DNA from: Bombyx mori
Lineage: Eukaryota; Arthropoda; Insecta; Lepidoptera; Bombycidae
Direction of reading: 5' to 3'
DNA: 64,000 nucleotides
NCBI RefSeq assembly: GCF_030269925.1
Contig: NC_085125.1
Coordinates: 1,146,501 to 1,210,500 of the forward strand
The notes below the pieces were generated by a model that saw nothing but the letters and a program-made list of their open reading frames with translations, searched no databases and was not told the origin of the DNA. A program made the translations under genes and the position numbers. Positions 11,301 to 20,429 of the stretch are shown here, in pieces. Positions within the stretch are counted from its first letter, which is position 1; every line of letters starts with the position of its first letter.

Positions 11301-12167
11301 GCAGCGTCTTTGGGACACTCCGCTTTGTCAACGGATACAGCAACGGTTACTACAGTCATATGACAACAGCGTGGACATTGCTCGTTTTCGCGCCGTTACC
11401 GAAAAGGAATCAAGTTACTGGCTTCAAGCCTATCCATCGTCCAATACAGGCACGTTGTTGGACAACAACGCTCTCTCGCTAGCTATTGGCTTACGGTTGG
11501 GGGCCCATATTAACGTACCACATTTCTGTGTCTGTGGCGAGTACGTCAATGAGCTTGGACATCACGGACTCTCGTGCCAGAAAAGCGCTGGGCGCATTCC
11601 AAGACACGCGTCTTTAAATGATATGATAAGAAGGGCGCTCACTACAATCAATGTTCCGGCTGTCTTGGAACCCATCGGAATTTTGAGGTCAGATGGGAAA
11701 AGGCCCGATGGAGTCACGCTGATTCCATGGTCAGTTGGTAGGTGCCTGGTATGGGATGCTACTTGTGTGGATACTGTGGCTCCCTGTCATTTAGATGGTA
11801 CTTCGTCCCGCCCCGGTTCAGCTGCAGCTTCAGCAGAAATTACAAAAAAGCGGAAGTATTCGGGTTTGGGGTCTTCTTATTCTTTTTTGCCTTTCGCGGT
11901 TGAGACGATGGGCCCTTGGGGCCCTGAAGCAAAGAAATTTTTTACAGAAATCTCCAAACGCTTGAAGGAGGTTACACATGATGCTAAGGCTGGCTGGTAC
12001 TTTGCACAGAGAGTGAGTCTGGCTGTCCAACGAGGCAACGTAGCCAGTATCTTGGGGACTGTGCCTCCTTCAAGCGCGTTGGAAGATCTGTTCTACTGTG
12101 TGGGTTGAGTTATGTTAAATTATTTTGATTTGACTTTTTGTTAATAAAAAATAAAAAAATAAATAAA
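8329..12167 (+). mobile_element. Complete non-LTR retrotransposon, RLE-encoding type
   Basis: About 3.84 kb between perfect 12-bp direct repeats. It has a 900-bp 5' UTR (8329-9228), a single long ORF (9229-12108), and a 59-bp 3' UTR ending in an A-rich (AATAAAA-type) tail. A single ORF with an N-terminal C2H2 finger, a central reverse transcriptase and a C-terminal PD-(D/E)xK-type endonuclease is the plan of the R2/R4/NeSL-like (restriction-like endonuclease) branch. Such elements usually insert at specific sites such as rDNA, spliced-leader genes or simple repeats; this one sits in ordinary AT-rich DNA. The exact duplication and undamaged ORF suggest a recent insertion. Family unassigned; Dong, an R4-clade element of Bombyx, is one candidate to compare. 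Confidence 0.85.
9229..12108 (+). CDS. Non-LTR retrotransposon polyprotein: C2H2 finger, RT, restriction-like endonuclease
   Basis: 959 codons with no break. Residues 21-42 form a C2H2 zinc finger (C21, C24, H37, H42), probably binding nucleic acid. Reverse transcriptase motifs follow: AAGLDGLSP near 240, VDLKNAF with catalytic D375, CQQGDPLGPAIF (motif B), and YLDDG with D458/D459; the common form in non-LTR elements is YADD. The C-terminus has a knuckle (C767, C769, H778/H779, C783), an R-x-x-RH-x-x-x-ND stretch, then KRPDG (D827) and WDAT (D843), matching the layout of the R2-type endonuclease. The protein should bind its RNA, nick target DNA and copy the RNA at the nick. ATG 9229 is chosen because the zinc finger begins 20 residues later and the upstream sequence is AT-rich non-coding. 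Function follows the family; clade placement is inference. Confidence 0.88.
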   Translation: MSHSQPLPPNPNTFPAGLTQCDECLRYFKGNRGLKIHTGRIHKAESVPNTLCPGSSRDNRVSVVPLWKKLSLYKNNSPVVKRVPRGARVMVAEELKKNIDQVLHDNNVTSWEDLLSFAYRILHVDKQSNNSHSLTKKIKDNCKNNSNKTLLDDGVNYDKQQRPFNKVAKIEGKVSDGDLKGASQLLFSSDSLAPNNADTLLALKSKHPAPLTPVSVPPPQSSTTLPRVSLDDVLTTITSFKNGSAAGLDGLSPQHFKDLINVSAGDVGRSLLKSIVSLVNLMLAGSVPESIADILYGANLCALMKRDGGIRPIAVGGTLRRIVSRLCCKEVLPILSGMFRPIQLGVGTKGGCEAAVHAARTFLKGGGAEVLVKVDLKNAFNCIDRNAFLKEVKEHIPSIYPYLYQCYGNPSKLVYKENLVESATGCQQGDPLGPAIFSLGIHPVLRELKSSLNLWYLDDGTLGGDISTVLRDLEYLKSALASLGLELNFAKCELFINASCCSVPVSDVFAKFNTAAPNIKIVDENSLMLLGAPILDGSIDAYIDEQIDKFSQCSNNLFEINSHMALFIIRHCLFVPKFTYVLRCSFLWKHNNKLNSLDEMIKGVLCKIINCNLGDLSWEQCVLPVRFGGIGVRKASAVALPAFLASAHASCLIVGNVLNPCMGSVEIVGVSEAGSAWQSLCQADFPTLPHLQRLWDTPLCQRIQQRLLQSYDNSVDIARFRAVTEKESSYWLQAYPSSNTGTLLDNNALSLAIGLRLGAHINVPHFCVCGEYVNELGHHGLSCQKSAGRIPRHASLNDMIRRALTTINVPAVLEPIGILRSDGKRPDGVTLIPWSVGRCLVWDATCVDTVAPCHLDGTSSRPGSAAASAEITKKRKYSGLGSSYSFLPFAVETMGPWGPEAKKFFTEISKRLKEVTHDAKAGWYFAQRVSLAVQRGNVASILGTVPPSSALEDLFYCVG

Positions 12168-12179
12168 ATCTAAGATTCA
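12168..12179. repeat. Target-site duplication, right copy
   Basis: ATCTAAGATTCA, identical to 8317-8328. It directly follows the A-rich tail of the element. Confidence 0.8.
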
Positions 12180-12786
12180 ATATTCTTAAGTCACACATTG
12201 TCGTCCGATGTCAGCTGCTAATACAAAATATGATGATGAAAGGATCGTGCAACATTCTAAAACTATACTCGCTCAAGGATACCCGAGATTTTAATTCGTA
12301 AATAGTTTACATGTATAAACTCCTATCCTTCAACTGCGGGACGAGGATAGTCCAAACAATAGAGCCTTAAGAATCGAATTGTTTCACTCCAACATATTAG
12401 ACACTTCTTAGAGCGAATTATCCAGTTTCATTGGTGACAGAAGAAAAAAACTAAACAGAAGGTAGACATTTTTTATGTTCCTAACATCATCTTGCACGTT
12501 ATCTTCAGTTCAGTTATAACCTTGGGCTTGCAGTAGCCCTGAAATATACGAAGCTCGATACAACTAAGTGGTTGTGAGCACTTTTCCAAACTAAATATTT
12601 ATTCAACAAAGGCGGGTCAAAGAAGAAGTCGAACCAAGATCTCGTGATAAGATCGTGATCTCGTAAGGGCCACTTCACTGGCAACTACAGAAATTAGACG
12701 ATCTTCGATCGACTCCAATCAATTATCCTGACCATGCAGGAGGCAGTCACCGTCGACGCCCTAGACACGTCCTTACGTATCCATCA
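12180..12786. other. No gene seen
   Basis: Right flank of the retrotransposon. Moderately AT-rich, with no supported exon or repeat. Confidence 0.45.
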
Positions 12787-12794
12787 GATTTTTT

Positions 12795-13120
12795 TATTTT
12801 TTATTGTCCTTGTAGGCAGACGAGCATACGGCCCACCTGATGGTGAGTGGTTACCGTCGCCCATGGACTTCAGCAATACCAGGGGCAGAGCCAAGCCGCT
12901 GCCTACCGCTTAATACTCTCCACAAGCCTCTTTTAAAGAAGAATATGTCATAGCGCTCGGGAAACACCGTGGAGGGGAGCTCATTCCATAGTTGGATGGT
13001 ACGTGGTAAAAAAGACCTCTGGAAACGCACTGTCGATGACCGCACAGTGGCTCCAGGTAGTATGGATGAACTCTACTCCGGTGGCGGGCGGTGCGATGGT
13101 AGATCCAATAACTCTTGTAT
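12795..13120 (-). pseudogene. Jockey-type LINE (BMC1-like) 3' end with C-terminal ORF relic
   Basis: The minus strand encodes the C-terminal tail of a LINE RT ORF (12851-13045), with LWNELPSTVFPERYD and FFKRGLWRVLSGRQRLG, ending at a stop just before the 3' UTR. The upstream part is frame-shifted. The 3' block is the same as at 2035-2155. 5'-truncated and inactive. Confidence 0.6.
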
Positions 13121-13124
13121 TAGA

Positions 13125-13440
13125 TACCTTCAGCTCTAACACTAGGAGCAGGCTGAGGAACCCCGGTAACCGTACTCGTCGAACTCGACAAAGAGGTCGA
13201 CGTGCAACCTAACCCATGCATCAGTTTGCTGGGTTTCTCGCCGGATCTTCTCAGCGGGTCGCGATTCCGATCCGGCAGTAGATTCATTCGCGAAGCAGTT
13301 GCTCTTGAGTTGTTAGGTCTCCTTCGGAGGCGCTCGAGTAGCTGTTAGCAAATCCCACCCCTTCTGGCTGAGCCTTTGCTCGCCCACCTGTCCTGGTGAA
13401 ACTGGAAAGGCCTCCGGGCCACCAGTAACCTTTCAATCAT
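13125..13440 (-). repeat. 330-bp interspersed repeat, minus strand
   Basis: Reverse complement of the unit at 2965-3290, from the AGGAGCAGG block to the GGGCCACCAGTAA block. It directly abuts the LINE remnant on its left, so the two may form one nested or composite insertion. Confidence 0.45.
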
Positions 13441-13449
13441 AAAAAAAAT

Positions 13450-14035
13450 ATCCAAACAATTATTTTATTATTGAAGAAGTTCTATTTTTCAATTAAGTAC
13501 AAAACATGTACGCTCAGCTCCTTTAAAATATAATTTAGAAATACCTGAATAATAGACAAGAAAAAGGTCTAATGAAACTTTAAAATAAAAGCTTTGTCAG
13601 AGAGGTTAATATTCCTTCGTAAATTTTCTAAGCAATAGTACAGCGTAGCGAATTCCTACGTAACTGCTATGAGACTATTTGCTTATTAAAATAAGGGACG
13701 CTTTCAAAGATTTTCTCGTATTCAAATGAGTTTGCTTTTCTATGTTATAATAATATTAGATACGAAATTAAATTCAACTTTACCAGTGTCTGATTATTAG
13801 ACATACTGAAAATTGTATGTTTATCGGATTCTTACCACGATTTTGAATTTCAGTGTGTTTCTGTATAGTTTCGGTATAGTTTTGGTGTGATGCTAATTGT
13901 ATGAAAAAAATCTCAATTTCTCGCAACAACCACGTGCTGATGGTATTATGAGGTAAACTTCCCCAAAAGCGTAAACAGCAACTATACAAAGTTTCATCAT
14001 AATCGAACGAATGGCTCAAGAACGGATATACCACT
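13450..14035. other. No gene seen
   Basis: AT-rich; only chance ORFs. Confidence 0.45.
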
Positions 14036-14039
14036 GTGA

Positions 14040-14210
14040 TGGCGCTGATGTAGAGGCACTCCGACGAGTTCGCCAGATGAGCGTCCTTGGGGTGAGCTGC
14101 GAGACTAGCTACGGTGTAGACTATTACCTTATTTGGGGTCTGTCTCGGGCGGGGTTCAAACCTAACGCGGGGGAGAACGTGAGCTTTGTTTATTGGGTGG
14201 GTCTTTAATA
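14040..14210 (+). repeat. R1-clade LINE 3'-UTR-like fragment
   Basis: Shares GCGTCCTTGGGGTGAGC and a GGGTGGGTC block with the 3' UTR of the R1-clade LINE at 16731-19980 (compare about 19706-19850). Diverged and non-coding. Confidence 0.4.
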
Positions 14211-14418
14211 TTTTCAGCCATCGAGTCCCACAAGGCTGTTCGGCTCGGACCCAAAGAAAAATGACATCTTAGATACTGCTATATTGGTAAGAGTAACGCC
14301 ATCTATCGCCGAATAGCCGAAACGAATATCAAAGGATCTAGTTACATCTAGAACGCTCGAGATGTACAACGTCATCTATTAGTTAGATAGCGGAAACACA
14401 CATCGAAAATAGTCGACC

Positions 14419-14635
14419 TGTTAGGAATGTTCTCGGTAATTCTAGGGATATGGTATCGGCTATAAAAGCGTTGCAGAGATGGCAAGCAGTCAGTCAGTAA
14501 TCGGAACTACTCGAAGCGAAACAGCGAACGGATCACCTGAAGCGAAGCGGAAGAAGTGAATTGAGAATTTTAAAGTGTTCGTGTAAATTTGTACTTCGGT
14601 AGAATTTTTATTTATCCCGAAACCCGCGTGTAACA
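14419..14635 (+). repeat. Possible solo LTR
   Basis: Starts TGTTAGGA and ends GTGTAACA, so the ends pair as TGTTA/TAACA. It contains TATAAAAG at 14461-14468 followed by a CAGTCAGTCAGT stretch, as in an LTR promoter. No target-site duplication was found and the limits are uncertain. It could instead be a non-LTR or DNA-transposon promoter. Confidence 0.3.
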
Positions 14636-14639
14636 ATAT

Positions 14640-15515
14640 AATATGTACATCACTTGCCTACACTAAATAATATTGAAGCTACCGCCTTCCACGCCTGAGG
14701 TTTAGGCTTTTCGCAGCCCAACGCAAGGGAGATACGAACGATGCGTATTAAGCTTCGTTCTGTAGTTAGGGTGTTAAATTATTATTCTATTCACGTTCAA
14801 GCTAATTAAGGGCCTGCATTCACTATTGATCTACGAAGCGAGCTGCTTGTCAGTTTGAAGTCGTATGATTATAATACAGATTTTATTGTAGAGTACTTTA
14901 AGATTTAAAATCGGACATAATTCCGACATAAGTAGTCATGAGTGTTTGGATCCCTTATGAGTAGAATAGCACCACAAATATTTTTTGCGTTGGTTTCACA
15001 AAAGTCAAGTTATAAATTCTGGATTGAAGAGAGAAACTGAGGATTGGAGATCTAGTATTATACCAGCATTGCTAGCCAGGAGTGTCAACACGCATTGGCG
15101 TATTATGAGCGGGTAGATACCACCTTTCTAGCTATTCCTGCTGCAGAGCTATCATGAAAATCCCTGTATATGGTGGTTTGTAAATGTGTGACCTCATGTC
15201 TCAAGGTGGGTATCGCAAACAAATATGTGTTGAGTACCAGTGACGGTTGGTATTAACCAAGAATTCACAATAATTTTTTACTGTCTGAAATATTATTAAA
15301 GATATACAACCAAACATAGCTTTCTAAATCATAAAAACTATATGTGAATCCCAAACGCGTTAACAATAATTAACTGTGAAATAAGGACATAATAAAAATG
15401 GTTGTCTTCAATAAATAAGGGGGGTGGGACCACGGGGGGTATGAGTCGGGATCCCCGCTTGTATTATCTCATTATAATGAAAGCGACAAATGTTGGCTCG
15501 TGCTGAATCTATACT
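14640..15515. other. No gene; G-rich patch at 15419-15450
   Basis: Mostly AT-rich. A short plus-strand patch has several runs of three or more G within about 30 bp (could form a G-quadruplex). No exon or RNA gene was seen. Confidence 0.4.
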
Positions 15516-15948
15516 TCTATACTAATATTATAAAGAGGAAAGATTTGTTTGTTTGTATTGAATAGGCTCCGAAACTACCGAACCGATTTGAAAAAATCTT
15601 TCACTGTTTGAAAGCTACACTATTCCCGAGTGACATAGGCAGTGACATGTTTTTTTGAAAAAAATTACGGTTCCTTCTTTATGAAATTCCAATAATGTTA
15701 CCCAAGGTGTAAAAAACATTACCTAAAATATTCTTTACACCGCGTGCCTTGCGAGAACTATTGATGATAGAATAAAATAATGTACTACGACTTTGTAGAA
15801 CACATTATTATTTACAAAAAGTGTCGCAATAGCATATGTCTAACTATTATCCCGCAATAAGTGTTCTTTTATTTTAAAAAATAAATCAACGTCAAATAAC
15901 GTTGAAATTTTTGTTAAAGTCCCGAGCGGAGCCGCAGCGGGCGGTTAG
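15516..15948 (+). mobile_element. Helitron-like element
   Basis: Starts TCTATACTAATATTATAAAG as at 212 and ends GGGCGGTTAG followed by T, after CCCGAGCGGAGCCGCAGCGG. The interior differs from the 212-418 copy, so this is a separate subfamily sharing only the 5' end. Confidence 0.55.
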
Positions 15949-16263
15949 TAACTGATATTTTCACGAACCGTTTTGCTGTTCGTTTTCTCTTCAACGAGGT
16001 GAGTGGCCTTTGTACAGAATTTTAAATGAAATTTGGAACGCAGGATTCGAAATGAATATTAAAAGTTTCATAGTCTTATAAAGGGTCGGTGTGCTTTTAG
16101 CTGCTATTTGTGCCACTATGCCATGGCACTTTGAGTTTAACTTCCAACCGTTGACCGTTGCATTCAGCCCGAACATGTGACACGTGAATGTCAGCAATTC
16201 ACCTTGAACTCACAAATATATATAAAGTATGTTCTACCTATCACATCGGCATGTATGTTTTTT

Positions 16264-16600
16264 GGAACGAAGTTCCTTATCGCGCGTTGTGAAAGGGGGC
16301 TAGACGGAAAAAATTCTTACGAAAAGTTGTCACGACACTTTTTAGATCCGTCATTCTGACCAATCAACGTGTAGGCGCTTATCGCGTGACATTGCTCGTA
16401 TCCGATTGGTCCGCGTAATGAGTACAGTTTCTCGAGATAGCGTTTCAACAATAGTAATTTAGTTCATAGTATTGTTTTTTTCTTCTTCATAATGCCGTAA
16501 TTTACTATTATAACTTAAAAAAAATATTACAATTCCTTCACTAATTAATCGAAAGGAACTTCGTTCCATCCGGGTGTCCCTTGACACCTCTGAAGTTTTT
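16264..16600. mobile_element. MITE-like element with GGAACGAAGTTCC ends
   Basis: GGAACGAAGTTCCTTAT at the left end and AAGGAACTTCGTTCC near 16552-16567, followed by the GTGTCCC..GACACC block. Same family as 4952-5175 with a different interior. Confidence 0.45.
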
Positions 16601-16715
16601 ATTGCTTAGATGCGCCACCCACTTTAAGATATAAGTTCTATCGTCTCAGTATAGTTACAACGGCTGCCTCGCCCTTCAAATTGAAACGCATTACTGCTTC
16701 ACGGCAGAAATAGGC

Positions 16716-16730
16716 AGGGTGATGGTACCT
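16716..16730. repeat. Target-site duplication, left copy
   Basis: AGGGTGATGGTACCT, identical to 19981-19995. The sequence belongs to the Bm1 body, so it marks the LINE insertion site precisely. The first A may belong to the LINE poly(A) at the other end. Confidence 0.8.
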
Positions 16731-19700
16731 GACGTTCGCGTCCCCGTCCGCCGTGCGCCGCACCCGCGGCTGGCGCGTACTCGAGGGGGCGGAGACGCTC
16801 TCGGACCACAGATACGTCCGATTCGAGCTCTCCGCCTCCTCCTTGTCGTCGTCGTCAGCCGTGGGCGCCCGCGGCGAGGAGGAGCTCCCGCAAGGTGCGC
16901 CTCGTTCGTTCCCCAGGTGGGCCTTGAAACGGATGAACAAGGAGTTGCTGATGGAGGCGGCCGCTGTTGCTGCGTGGGCGCCAAAACCCGCGTGGCTCGC
17001 GGACGTGGATGCGGAGGTCGACTGGTTCCGGGGCACCATGGCAAACATTTGTGATGCCGCCATGCCCCGGGTCGGCCCCCGAGCACCACGTGGGGGTGCG
17101 TTCTGGTGGTCGCCCGAGATCGCAAGACTCCGCGAGGAGTGCGTGAGGGCGCGCCGCCGGAGCGCACGCCACCGCCGCCGCCGTCGTCGCGACGCTGCGT
17201 TCGCGGAGACGGCGGCCCAGCTGCACGCTGACTGTCGTCAAAAGCAGACGGCGCTGCAGCTGGCCATCGGCGAGGCCAAGAAGCAGAGCATGAAGACTCT
17301 CCTGGAGTCGCTCGACGAAGATCCCTGGGGGCGCCCATACAAGATGGTTCGCAGGAAACTGCAGCCGTGGGCGCTCCCGGTGACCGAGCGGCTCCAGCCT
17401 CGGCAGCTGCGGGAGATAGTTTCCGCGCTTTTCCCGCCGGCAGCGGGGGGGGACTTTGAGCCCCCCCAGATGGACGCCACGTGGGGCACACCTCCACGTC
17501 GCCCCAGCGTTCCCGCTGCCGAGGAGCCCCCTCCCCCTATCACGGGGGCGGAGATCCATGCGGCCGTGTCCAAAATGAGAGCGAAGGACACGGCCCCCGG
17601 CCCTGACGGCGTTCACGGCCGGGTCTGGAGCTTGGCCTTCGAGGCCCTAGGGGACCGGCTCGGGGGGCTTTTCGAAGCGTGCCTCGAGTCGGGACGGTTC
17701 CCGTCGAAATGGAAGACGGGCAGACTGGTCCTTCTGCGGAAGGACGGGCGCCCCGCGGACTCACCCGCGGGCTATCGCCCCATCGTGTTGCTGGACGAAG
17801 CGGGCAAGATGCTCGAGAGAATCGTCGCGGCCCGCATCGTCCGGCACCTGACCGAGACGGGTCCCGATCTTTCGGCGGAGCAATACGGCTTCAGAGAGGG
17901 CCGCTCGACTATCGACGCAATTCTGCGCGTGCGGGCCCTCTCCGACGAAGCCGTATCCCGGGGCGGGGTGGCGATGGCGTTATCCTTAGATGTAAGGAAC
18001 GCCTTCAACACCCTGCCCTGGTCGGTGATCGCGGGGGCGCTGGAGTATCACGGCGTCCCCGCATACCTCCGCCGACTGATCGGCTCCTACCTCGAGGGCA
18101 GGTCGATCCAGTGCATCGGACACGGTGGGGCGATGTACCGCTTTCCGGTCGAGCGCGGTGTTCCGCAGGGGTCTGTCCTGGGCCCCCTGCTGTGGAACAT
18201 CGGCTACGACTGGGTCTTGCGGGGCGTCGTACGGGGTCCCCTCCCCGGGCTGAGCGTAATATGTTACGCCGACGACACGTTGGTCGTGGCTCCGGGGAGG
18301 GACTACCGGGAGTCTGCCCGTCTGGCGTGCGCAGGCGTGGCACACGTCGTCACAAGGATCCGACGGCTGGGACTCGAGGTGGCGCTCGACAAAACCCAGG
18401 CCCTGTTGTTTCACGGGCCGGGACGAGCGCCGCCTCTGGGTGCCCACCTCGTGATCGGAGGCGTCCGCGTCGGGGTCGGGGTGACCGGTCTTCGGTACCT
18501 CGGCCTCGAACTGGATGGTCGGTGGAACTTCCGCGCTCACTTTGCGAAGTTGGGCCCTCGACTGATGGCGACGGCCGGCTCTTTGAGCCGGCTGCTTCCA
18601 AACGTCGGGGGTCCCGATCAGGTGGCGCGCCGCCTCTACATGGGGGTGGTGCGGTCGATGGCACTATACGGGGCTCCCGTATGGTGCCACGCCCTGACCC
18701 GCAAGAACGTCGCGGCGCTGCGACGTCCGCAGCGCGCGATCGCGGTCAGGGCGATCCGAGGATACCGCACCGTCTCCTTCGAGGCGGCGTGCTTGCTCGC
18801 CGGGGCGCCACCCTGGGACCTGGAGGCGGAGGCGCTCGCTGCCGATTACCGGTGGCGAAGCGACCTTCGTTCTAGGGGGGAAGGGCGCCCCGGCGAAGGA
18901 GTAGTTCGAGCGCGGAGGCTCCAATCTCGGCGGTCCGTGCTGGAGGCGTGGTCTCGCCGCTTGGCGGACCCGTCGGCCGGCCTCCGTACCGTCGAGGCGG
19001 TCCGCCCGGTTCTCGCGGACTGGGTGGGCCGCGACCGCGGATGCCTCACCTTCCGGCTGACGCAAATGTTGACCGGCCATGGTTGTTTTGGCCGGTACCT
19101 TTTCAAAATAGCCGGAAGGGAACCGACGGCGCAGTGCCACCACTGCGCTGACCGCGACGAGGAAGACACAGCGGAACACGCATTGGCGCGTTGCTCTGGA
19201 TTTGACGAGCAACGCGCCGCCCTCGTCGCGGTCATTGGAGAGGACCTCTCGCTGCCGCGCGTCGTGGCTACGATGCTCGGCAGCGAGGCGTCCTGGAAGG
19301 CGATGCTCGACTTCTGCGAGTCCACCATATCGCAGAAGGAGGCGGCGGAGCGAGAGAGGGAGAGCTCTTCCCTTTCCGCACCGATCCGTCGCCGTCGAGC
19401 CGGGGGCCGGAGGCGGGAATACGCCCGTACGTCCCGGCCCCTGTAGGTGGCGGCCTCCCCCCGGTGAAGGTCAAGGGGCGACCTGAGGGGGTGAGGCCGC
19501 GCGGCGCGCTACCAGCACTCTAGCGCGCCGCCGTGGAGTGATTAGAGCGACCGGTCGACGGTGTATCGCGTCCCGACCCGGCAGGCTGGTTTTGGTCCAG
19601 CGGGGTATTCCGGGACACCAGCGGCACCGTCTGGGCGGCCCGACGGGCTGCCGTACCGAGACGGCCGACGTTTCAGAGCCTTCGATTCGCCTCGAAGGCT

Positions 19701-19980
19701 CCGTCGGCTGGGCGTCCTTGGGGTGAGCCGCGCCGTCTGGTTGTAGTGTTGACCGCGGTAGCCCCCCTACCTCATCCGGGTTCTGACCTCGGAGGGGATC
19801 GGACGTCGGGTGTAAGAGTGCAGGGGAGTCGTTTAGTGGGTGGGTCCTAAAATCCTTGGGCCCGCGGTCTGCTCACAACACCATGCAGATCGTTGAGTCT
19901 CACATACCCCGCGCGCCCCTTTTGCGCGGGGACCTCGTAGGAGGTTCGGCCCTCTACCCGAAAAAAAAAAAAAAAAAAAA
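16731..19980 (+). mobile_element. R1-clade non-LTR retrotransposon, 5'-truncated
   Basis: 3.25 kb, strongly GC-rich against an AT-rich background. It consists of a partial endonuclease-RT ORF, a 3' UTR of about 510 bp (with GTGGGTGGGTCCTAAAATCC) and a poly(A) run ending at 19980. Bounded by 15-bp duplications of Bm1 sequence. The protein belongs with R1/TRAS/SART-type ORF2. Most members insert into rDNA or telomeric repeats; this copy is in a SINE, so it may be a non-specific relative such as Kaguya (recall, unverified). A second, shorter copy is at 40722-42096. Confidence 0.82.
16732..19446 (+). CDS. R1-clade LINE ORF2 fragment: end of endonuclease, RT, CCHC knuckle
   Basis: The frame is already open at the element's truncated 5' end. 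It enters at the last part of the APE-type endonuclease (the SDHRY motif, with the catalytic-domain histidine, about 28 codons in) and continues without a stop for about 900 codons. RT motifs: APGPDGVHG, YRPIVLLDEAGKMLERIV, LDVRNAF (D413 counted from 16753), GVPQGSVLGPLLWN and CYADDT (D507/D508). A C-terminal knuckle is C795-x2-C798-x10-H809-x4-C814. Most of the N-terminal endonuclease and all of ORF1 are missing, so the copy cannot move by itself although its RT frame is intact. Long ORFs in other frames here result from GC richness. Confidence 0.82.
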   Translation, partial: TFASPSAVRRTRGWRVLEGAETLSDHRYVRFELSASSLSSSSAVGARGEEELPQGAPRSFPRWALKRMNKELLMEAAAVAAWAPKPAWLADVDAEVDWFRGTMANICDAAMPRVGPRAPRGGAFWWSPEIARLREECVRARRRSARHRRRRRRDAAFAETAAQLHADCRQKQTALQLAIGEAKKQSMKTLLESLDEDPWGRPYKMVRRKLQPWALPVTERLQPRQLREIVSALFPPAAGGDFEPPQMDATWGTPPRRPSVPAAEEPPPPITGAEIHAAVSKMRAKDTAPGPDGVHGRVWSLAFEALGDRLGGLFEACLESGRFPSKWKTGRLVLLRKDGRPADSPAGYRPIVLLDEAGKMLERIVAARIVRHLTETGPDLSAEQYGFREGRSTIDAILRVRALSDEAVSRGGVAMALSLDVRNAFNTLPWSVIAGALEYHGVPAYLRRLIGSYLEGRSIQCIGHGGAMYRFPVERGVPQGSVLGPLLWNIGYDWVLRGVVRGPLPGLSVICYADDTLVVAPGRDYRESARLACAGVAHVVTRIRRLGLEVALDKTQALLFHGPGRAPPLGAHLVIGGVRVGVGVTGLRYLGLELDGRWNFRAHFAKLGPRLMATAGSLSRLLPNVGGPDQVARRLYMGVVRSMALYGAPVWCHALTRKNVAALRRPQRAIAVRAIRGYRTVSFEAACLLAGAPPWDLEAEALAADYRWRSDLRSRGEGRPGEGVVRARRLQSRRSVLEAWSRRLADPSAGLRTVEAVRPVLADWVGRDRGCLTFRLTQMLTGHGCFGRYLFKIAGREPTAQCHHCADRDEEDTAEHALARCSGFDEQRAALVAVIGEDLSLPRVVATMLGSEASWKAMLDFCESTISQKEAAERERESSSLSAPIRRRRAGGRRREYARTSRPL

Positions 19981-19995
19981 AGGGTGATGGTACCT
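19981..19995. repeat. Target-site duplication, right copy
   Basis: AGGGTGATGGTACCT directly after the poly(A), then the remaining Bm1 sequence. Confidence 0.8.
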
Positions 19996-20281
19996 ACTCG
20001 TGCGGACTCACAAGAGGTCCTACCACCAGTAATTACGCAAATTATAATATTGCGGGTTTCATTTTTATTACACGATGTTATTCCTTCACCGCGGAAATCA
20101 ACCGTGAACAATTGTTAGCGGAATAGTTATTTAGAATCATTCGTTCCACTTGATGGGCTGCATGATTTTCTTCACCGGGCGTTGGACCTCCTGCGAGGTC
20201 CTTGTGCCAATTGCTTGTGCAGTGTATGTGGGAGTCTTCAAGAGAAATATATCGTGGGATTGTTTTTAAATAAAATCTCTT

Positions 20282-20287
20282 TTTATT
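20282..20287 (-). terminator. Poly(A) signal overlapping the stop codon
   Basis: On the minus strand AATAAA shares two bases with the TAA stop (20286-20288) of the NRF-6-like gene. A poly(A) signal this close implies a very short 3' UTR unless a further signal downstream is used; I saw no other clear AATAAA before the Bm1/LINE block. Confidence 0.4.
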
Positions 20288-20429
20288 AAACAACCTCATT
20301 TTTATTACGTGCTTTACGATTTATGTGAATTAGCGCTTTGAAGATTTGATTCAAGGGAGCTTCCACTACCAACCAAAAGACGAAAGCCCCTGCAAAACTT
20401 AGGGTCACAGTGCCGAGTACGTACATCAG
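20286..20429 (-). CDS. NRF-6-like gene, last exon 13
   Basis: Acceptor ATTATTTTCAG. 144 bp including the TAA stop. Encodes the last helix (GTVTLSFAGAFVFWLVVEAP) and a short basic tail (HINRKARNKNEVV). Confidence 0.87.
   Translation of the reverse strand: MMYVLGTVTLSFAGAFVFWLVVEAPLNQIFKALIHINRKARNKNEVV

Larger units (their letters stand above)
16604..20117 (-). mobile_element. Bm1 SINE split by an R1-clade LINE
   Basis: Two minus-strand Bm1 parts: 16604-16730 (3' half of the SINE) and 19981-20117 (5' half, tRNA head missing). They become contiguous when the LINE between them and one copy of the 15-bp duplication are removed. The SINE was therefore present first. Confidence 0.8.

Noticed and set aside
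15419..15450. G-quadruplex as a regulatory site
   Set aside because: Only a short run of G tracts with no gene nearby. Noted within the gap entry but not supported as a feature.
16638..19486. Many long ORFs on both strands, up to 398 codons
   Set aside because: They are shadows of the GC-rich R1-clade ORF2. Only the frame with SDHRY, YADD and the CCHC knuckle is meaningful.
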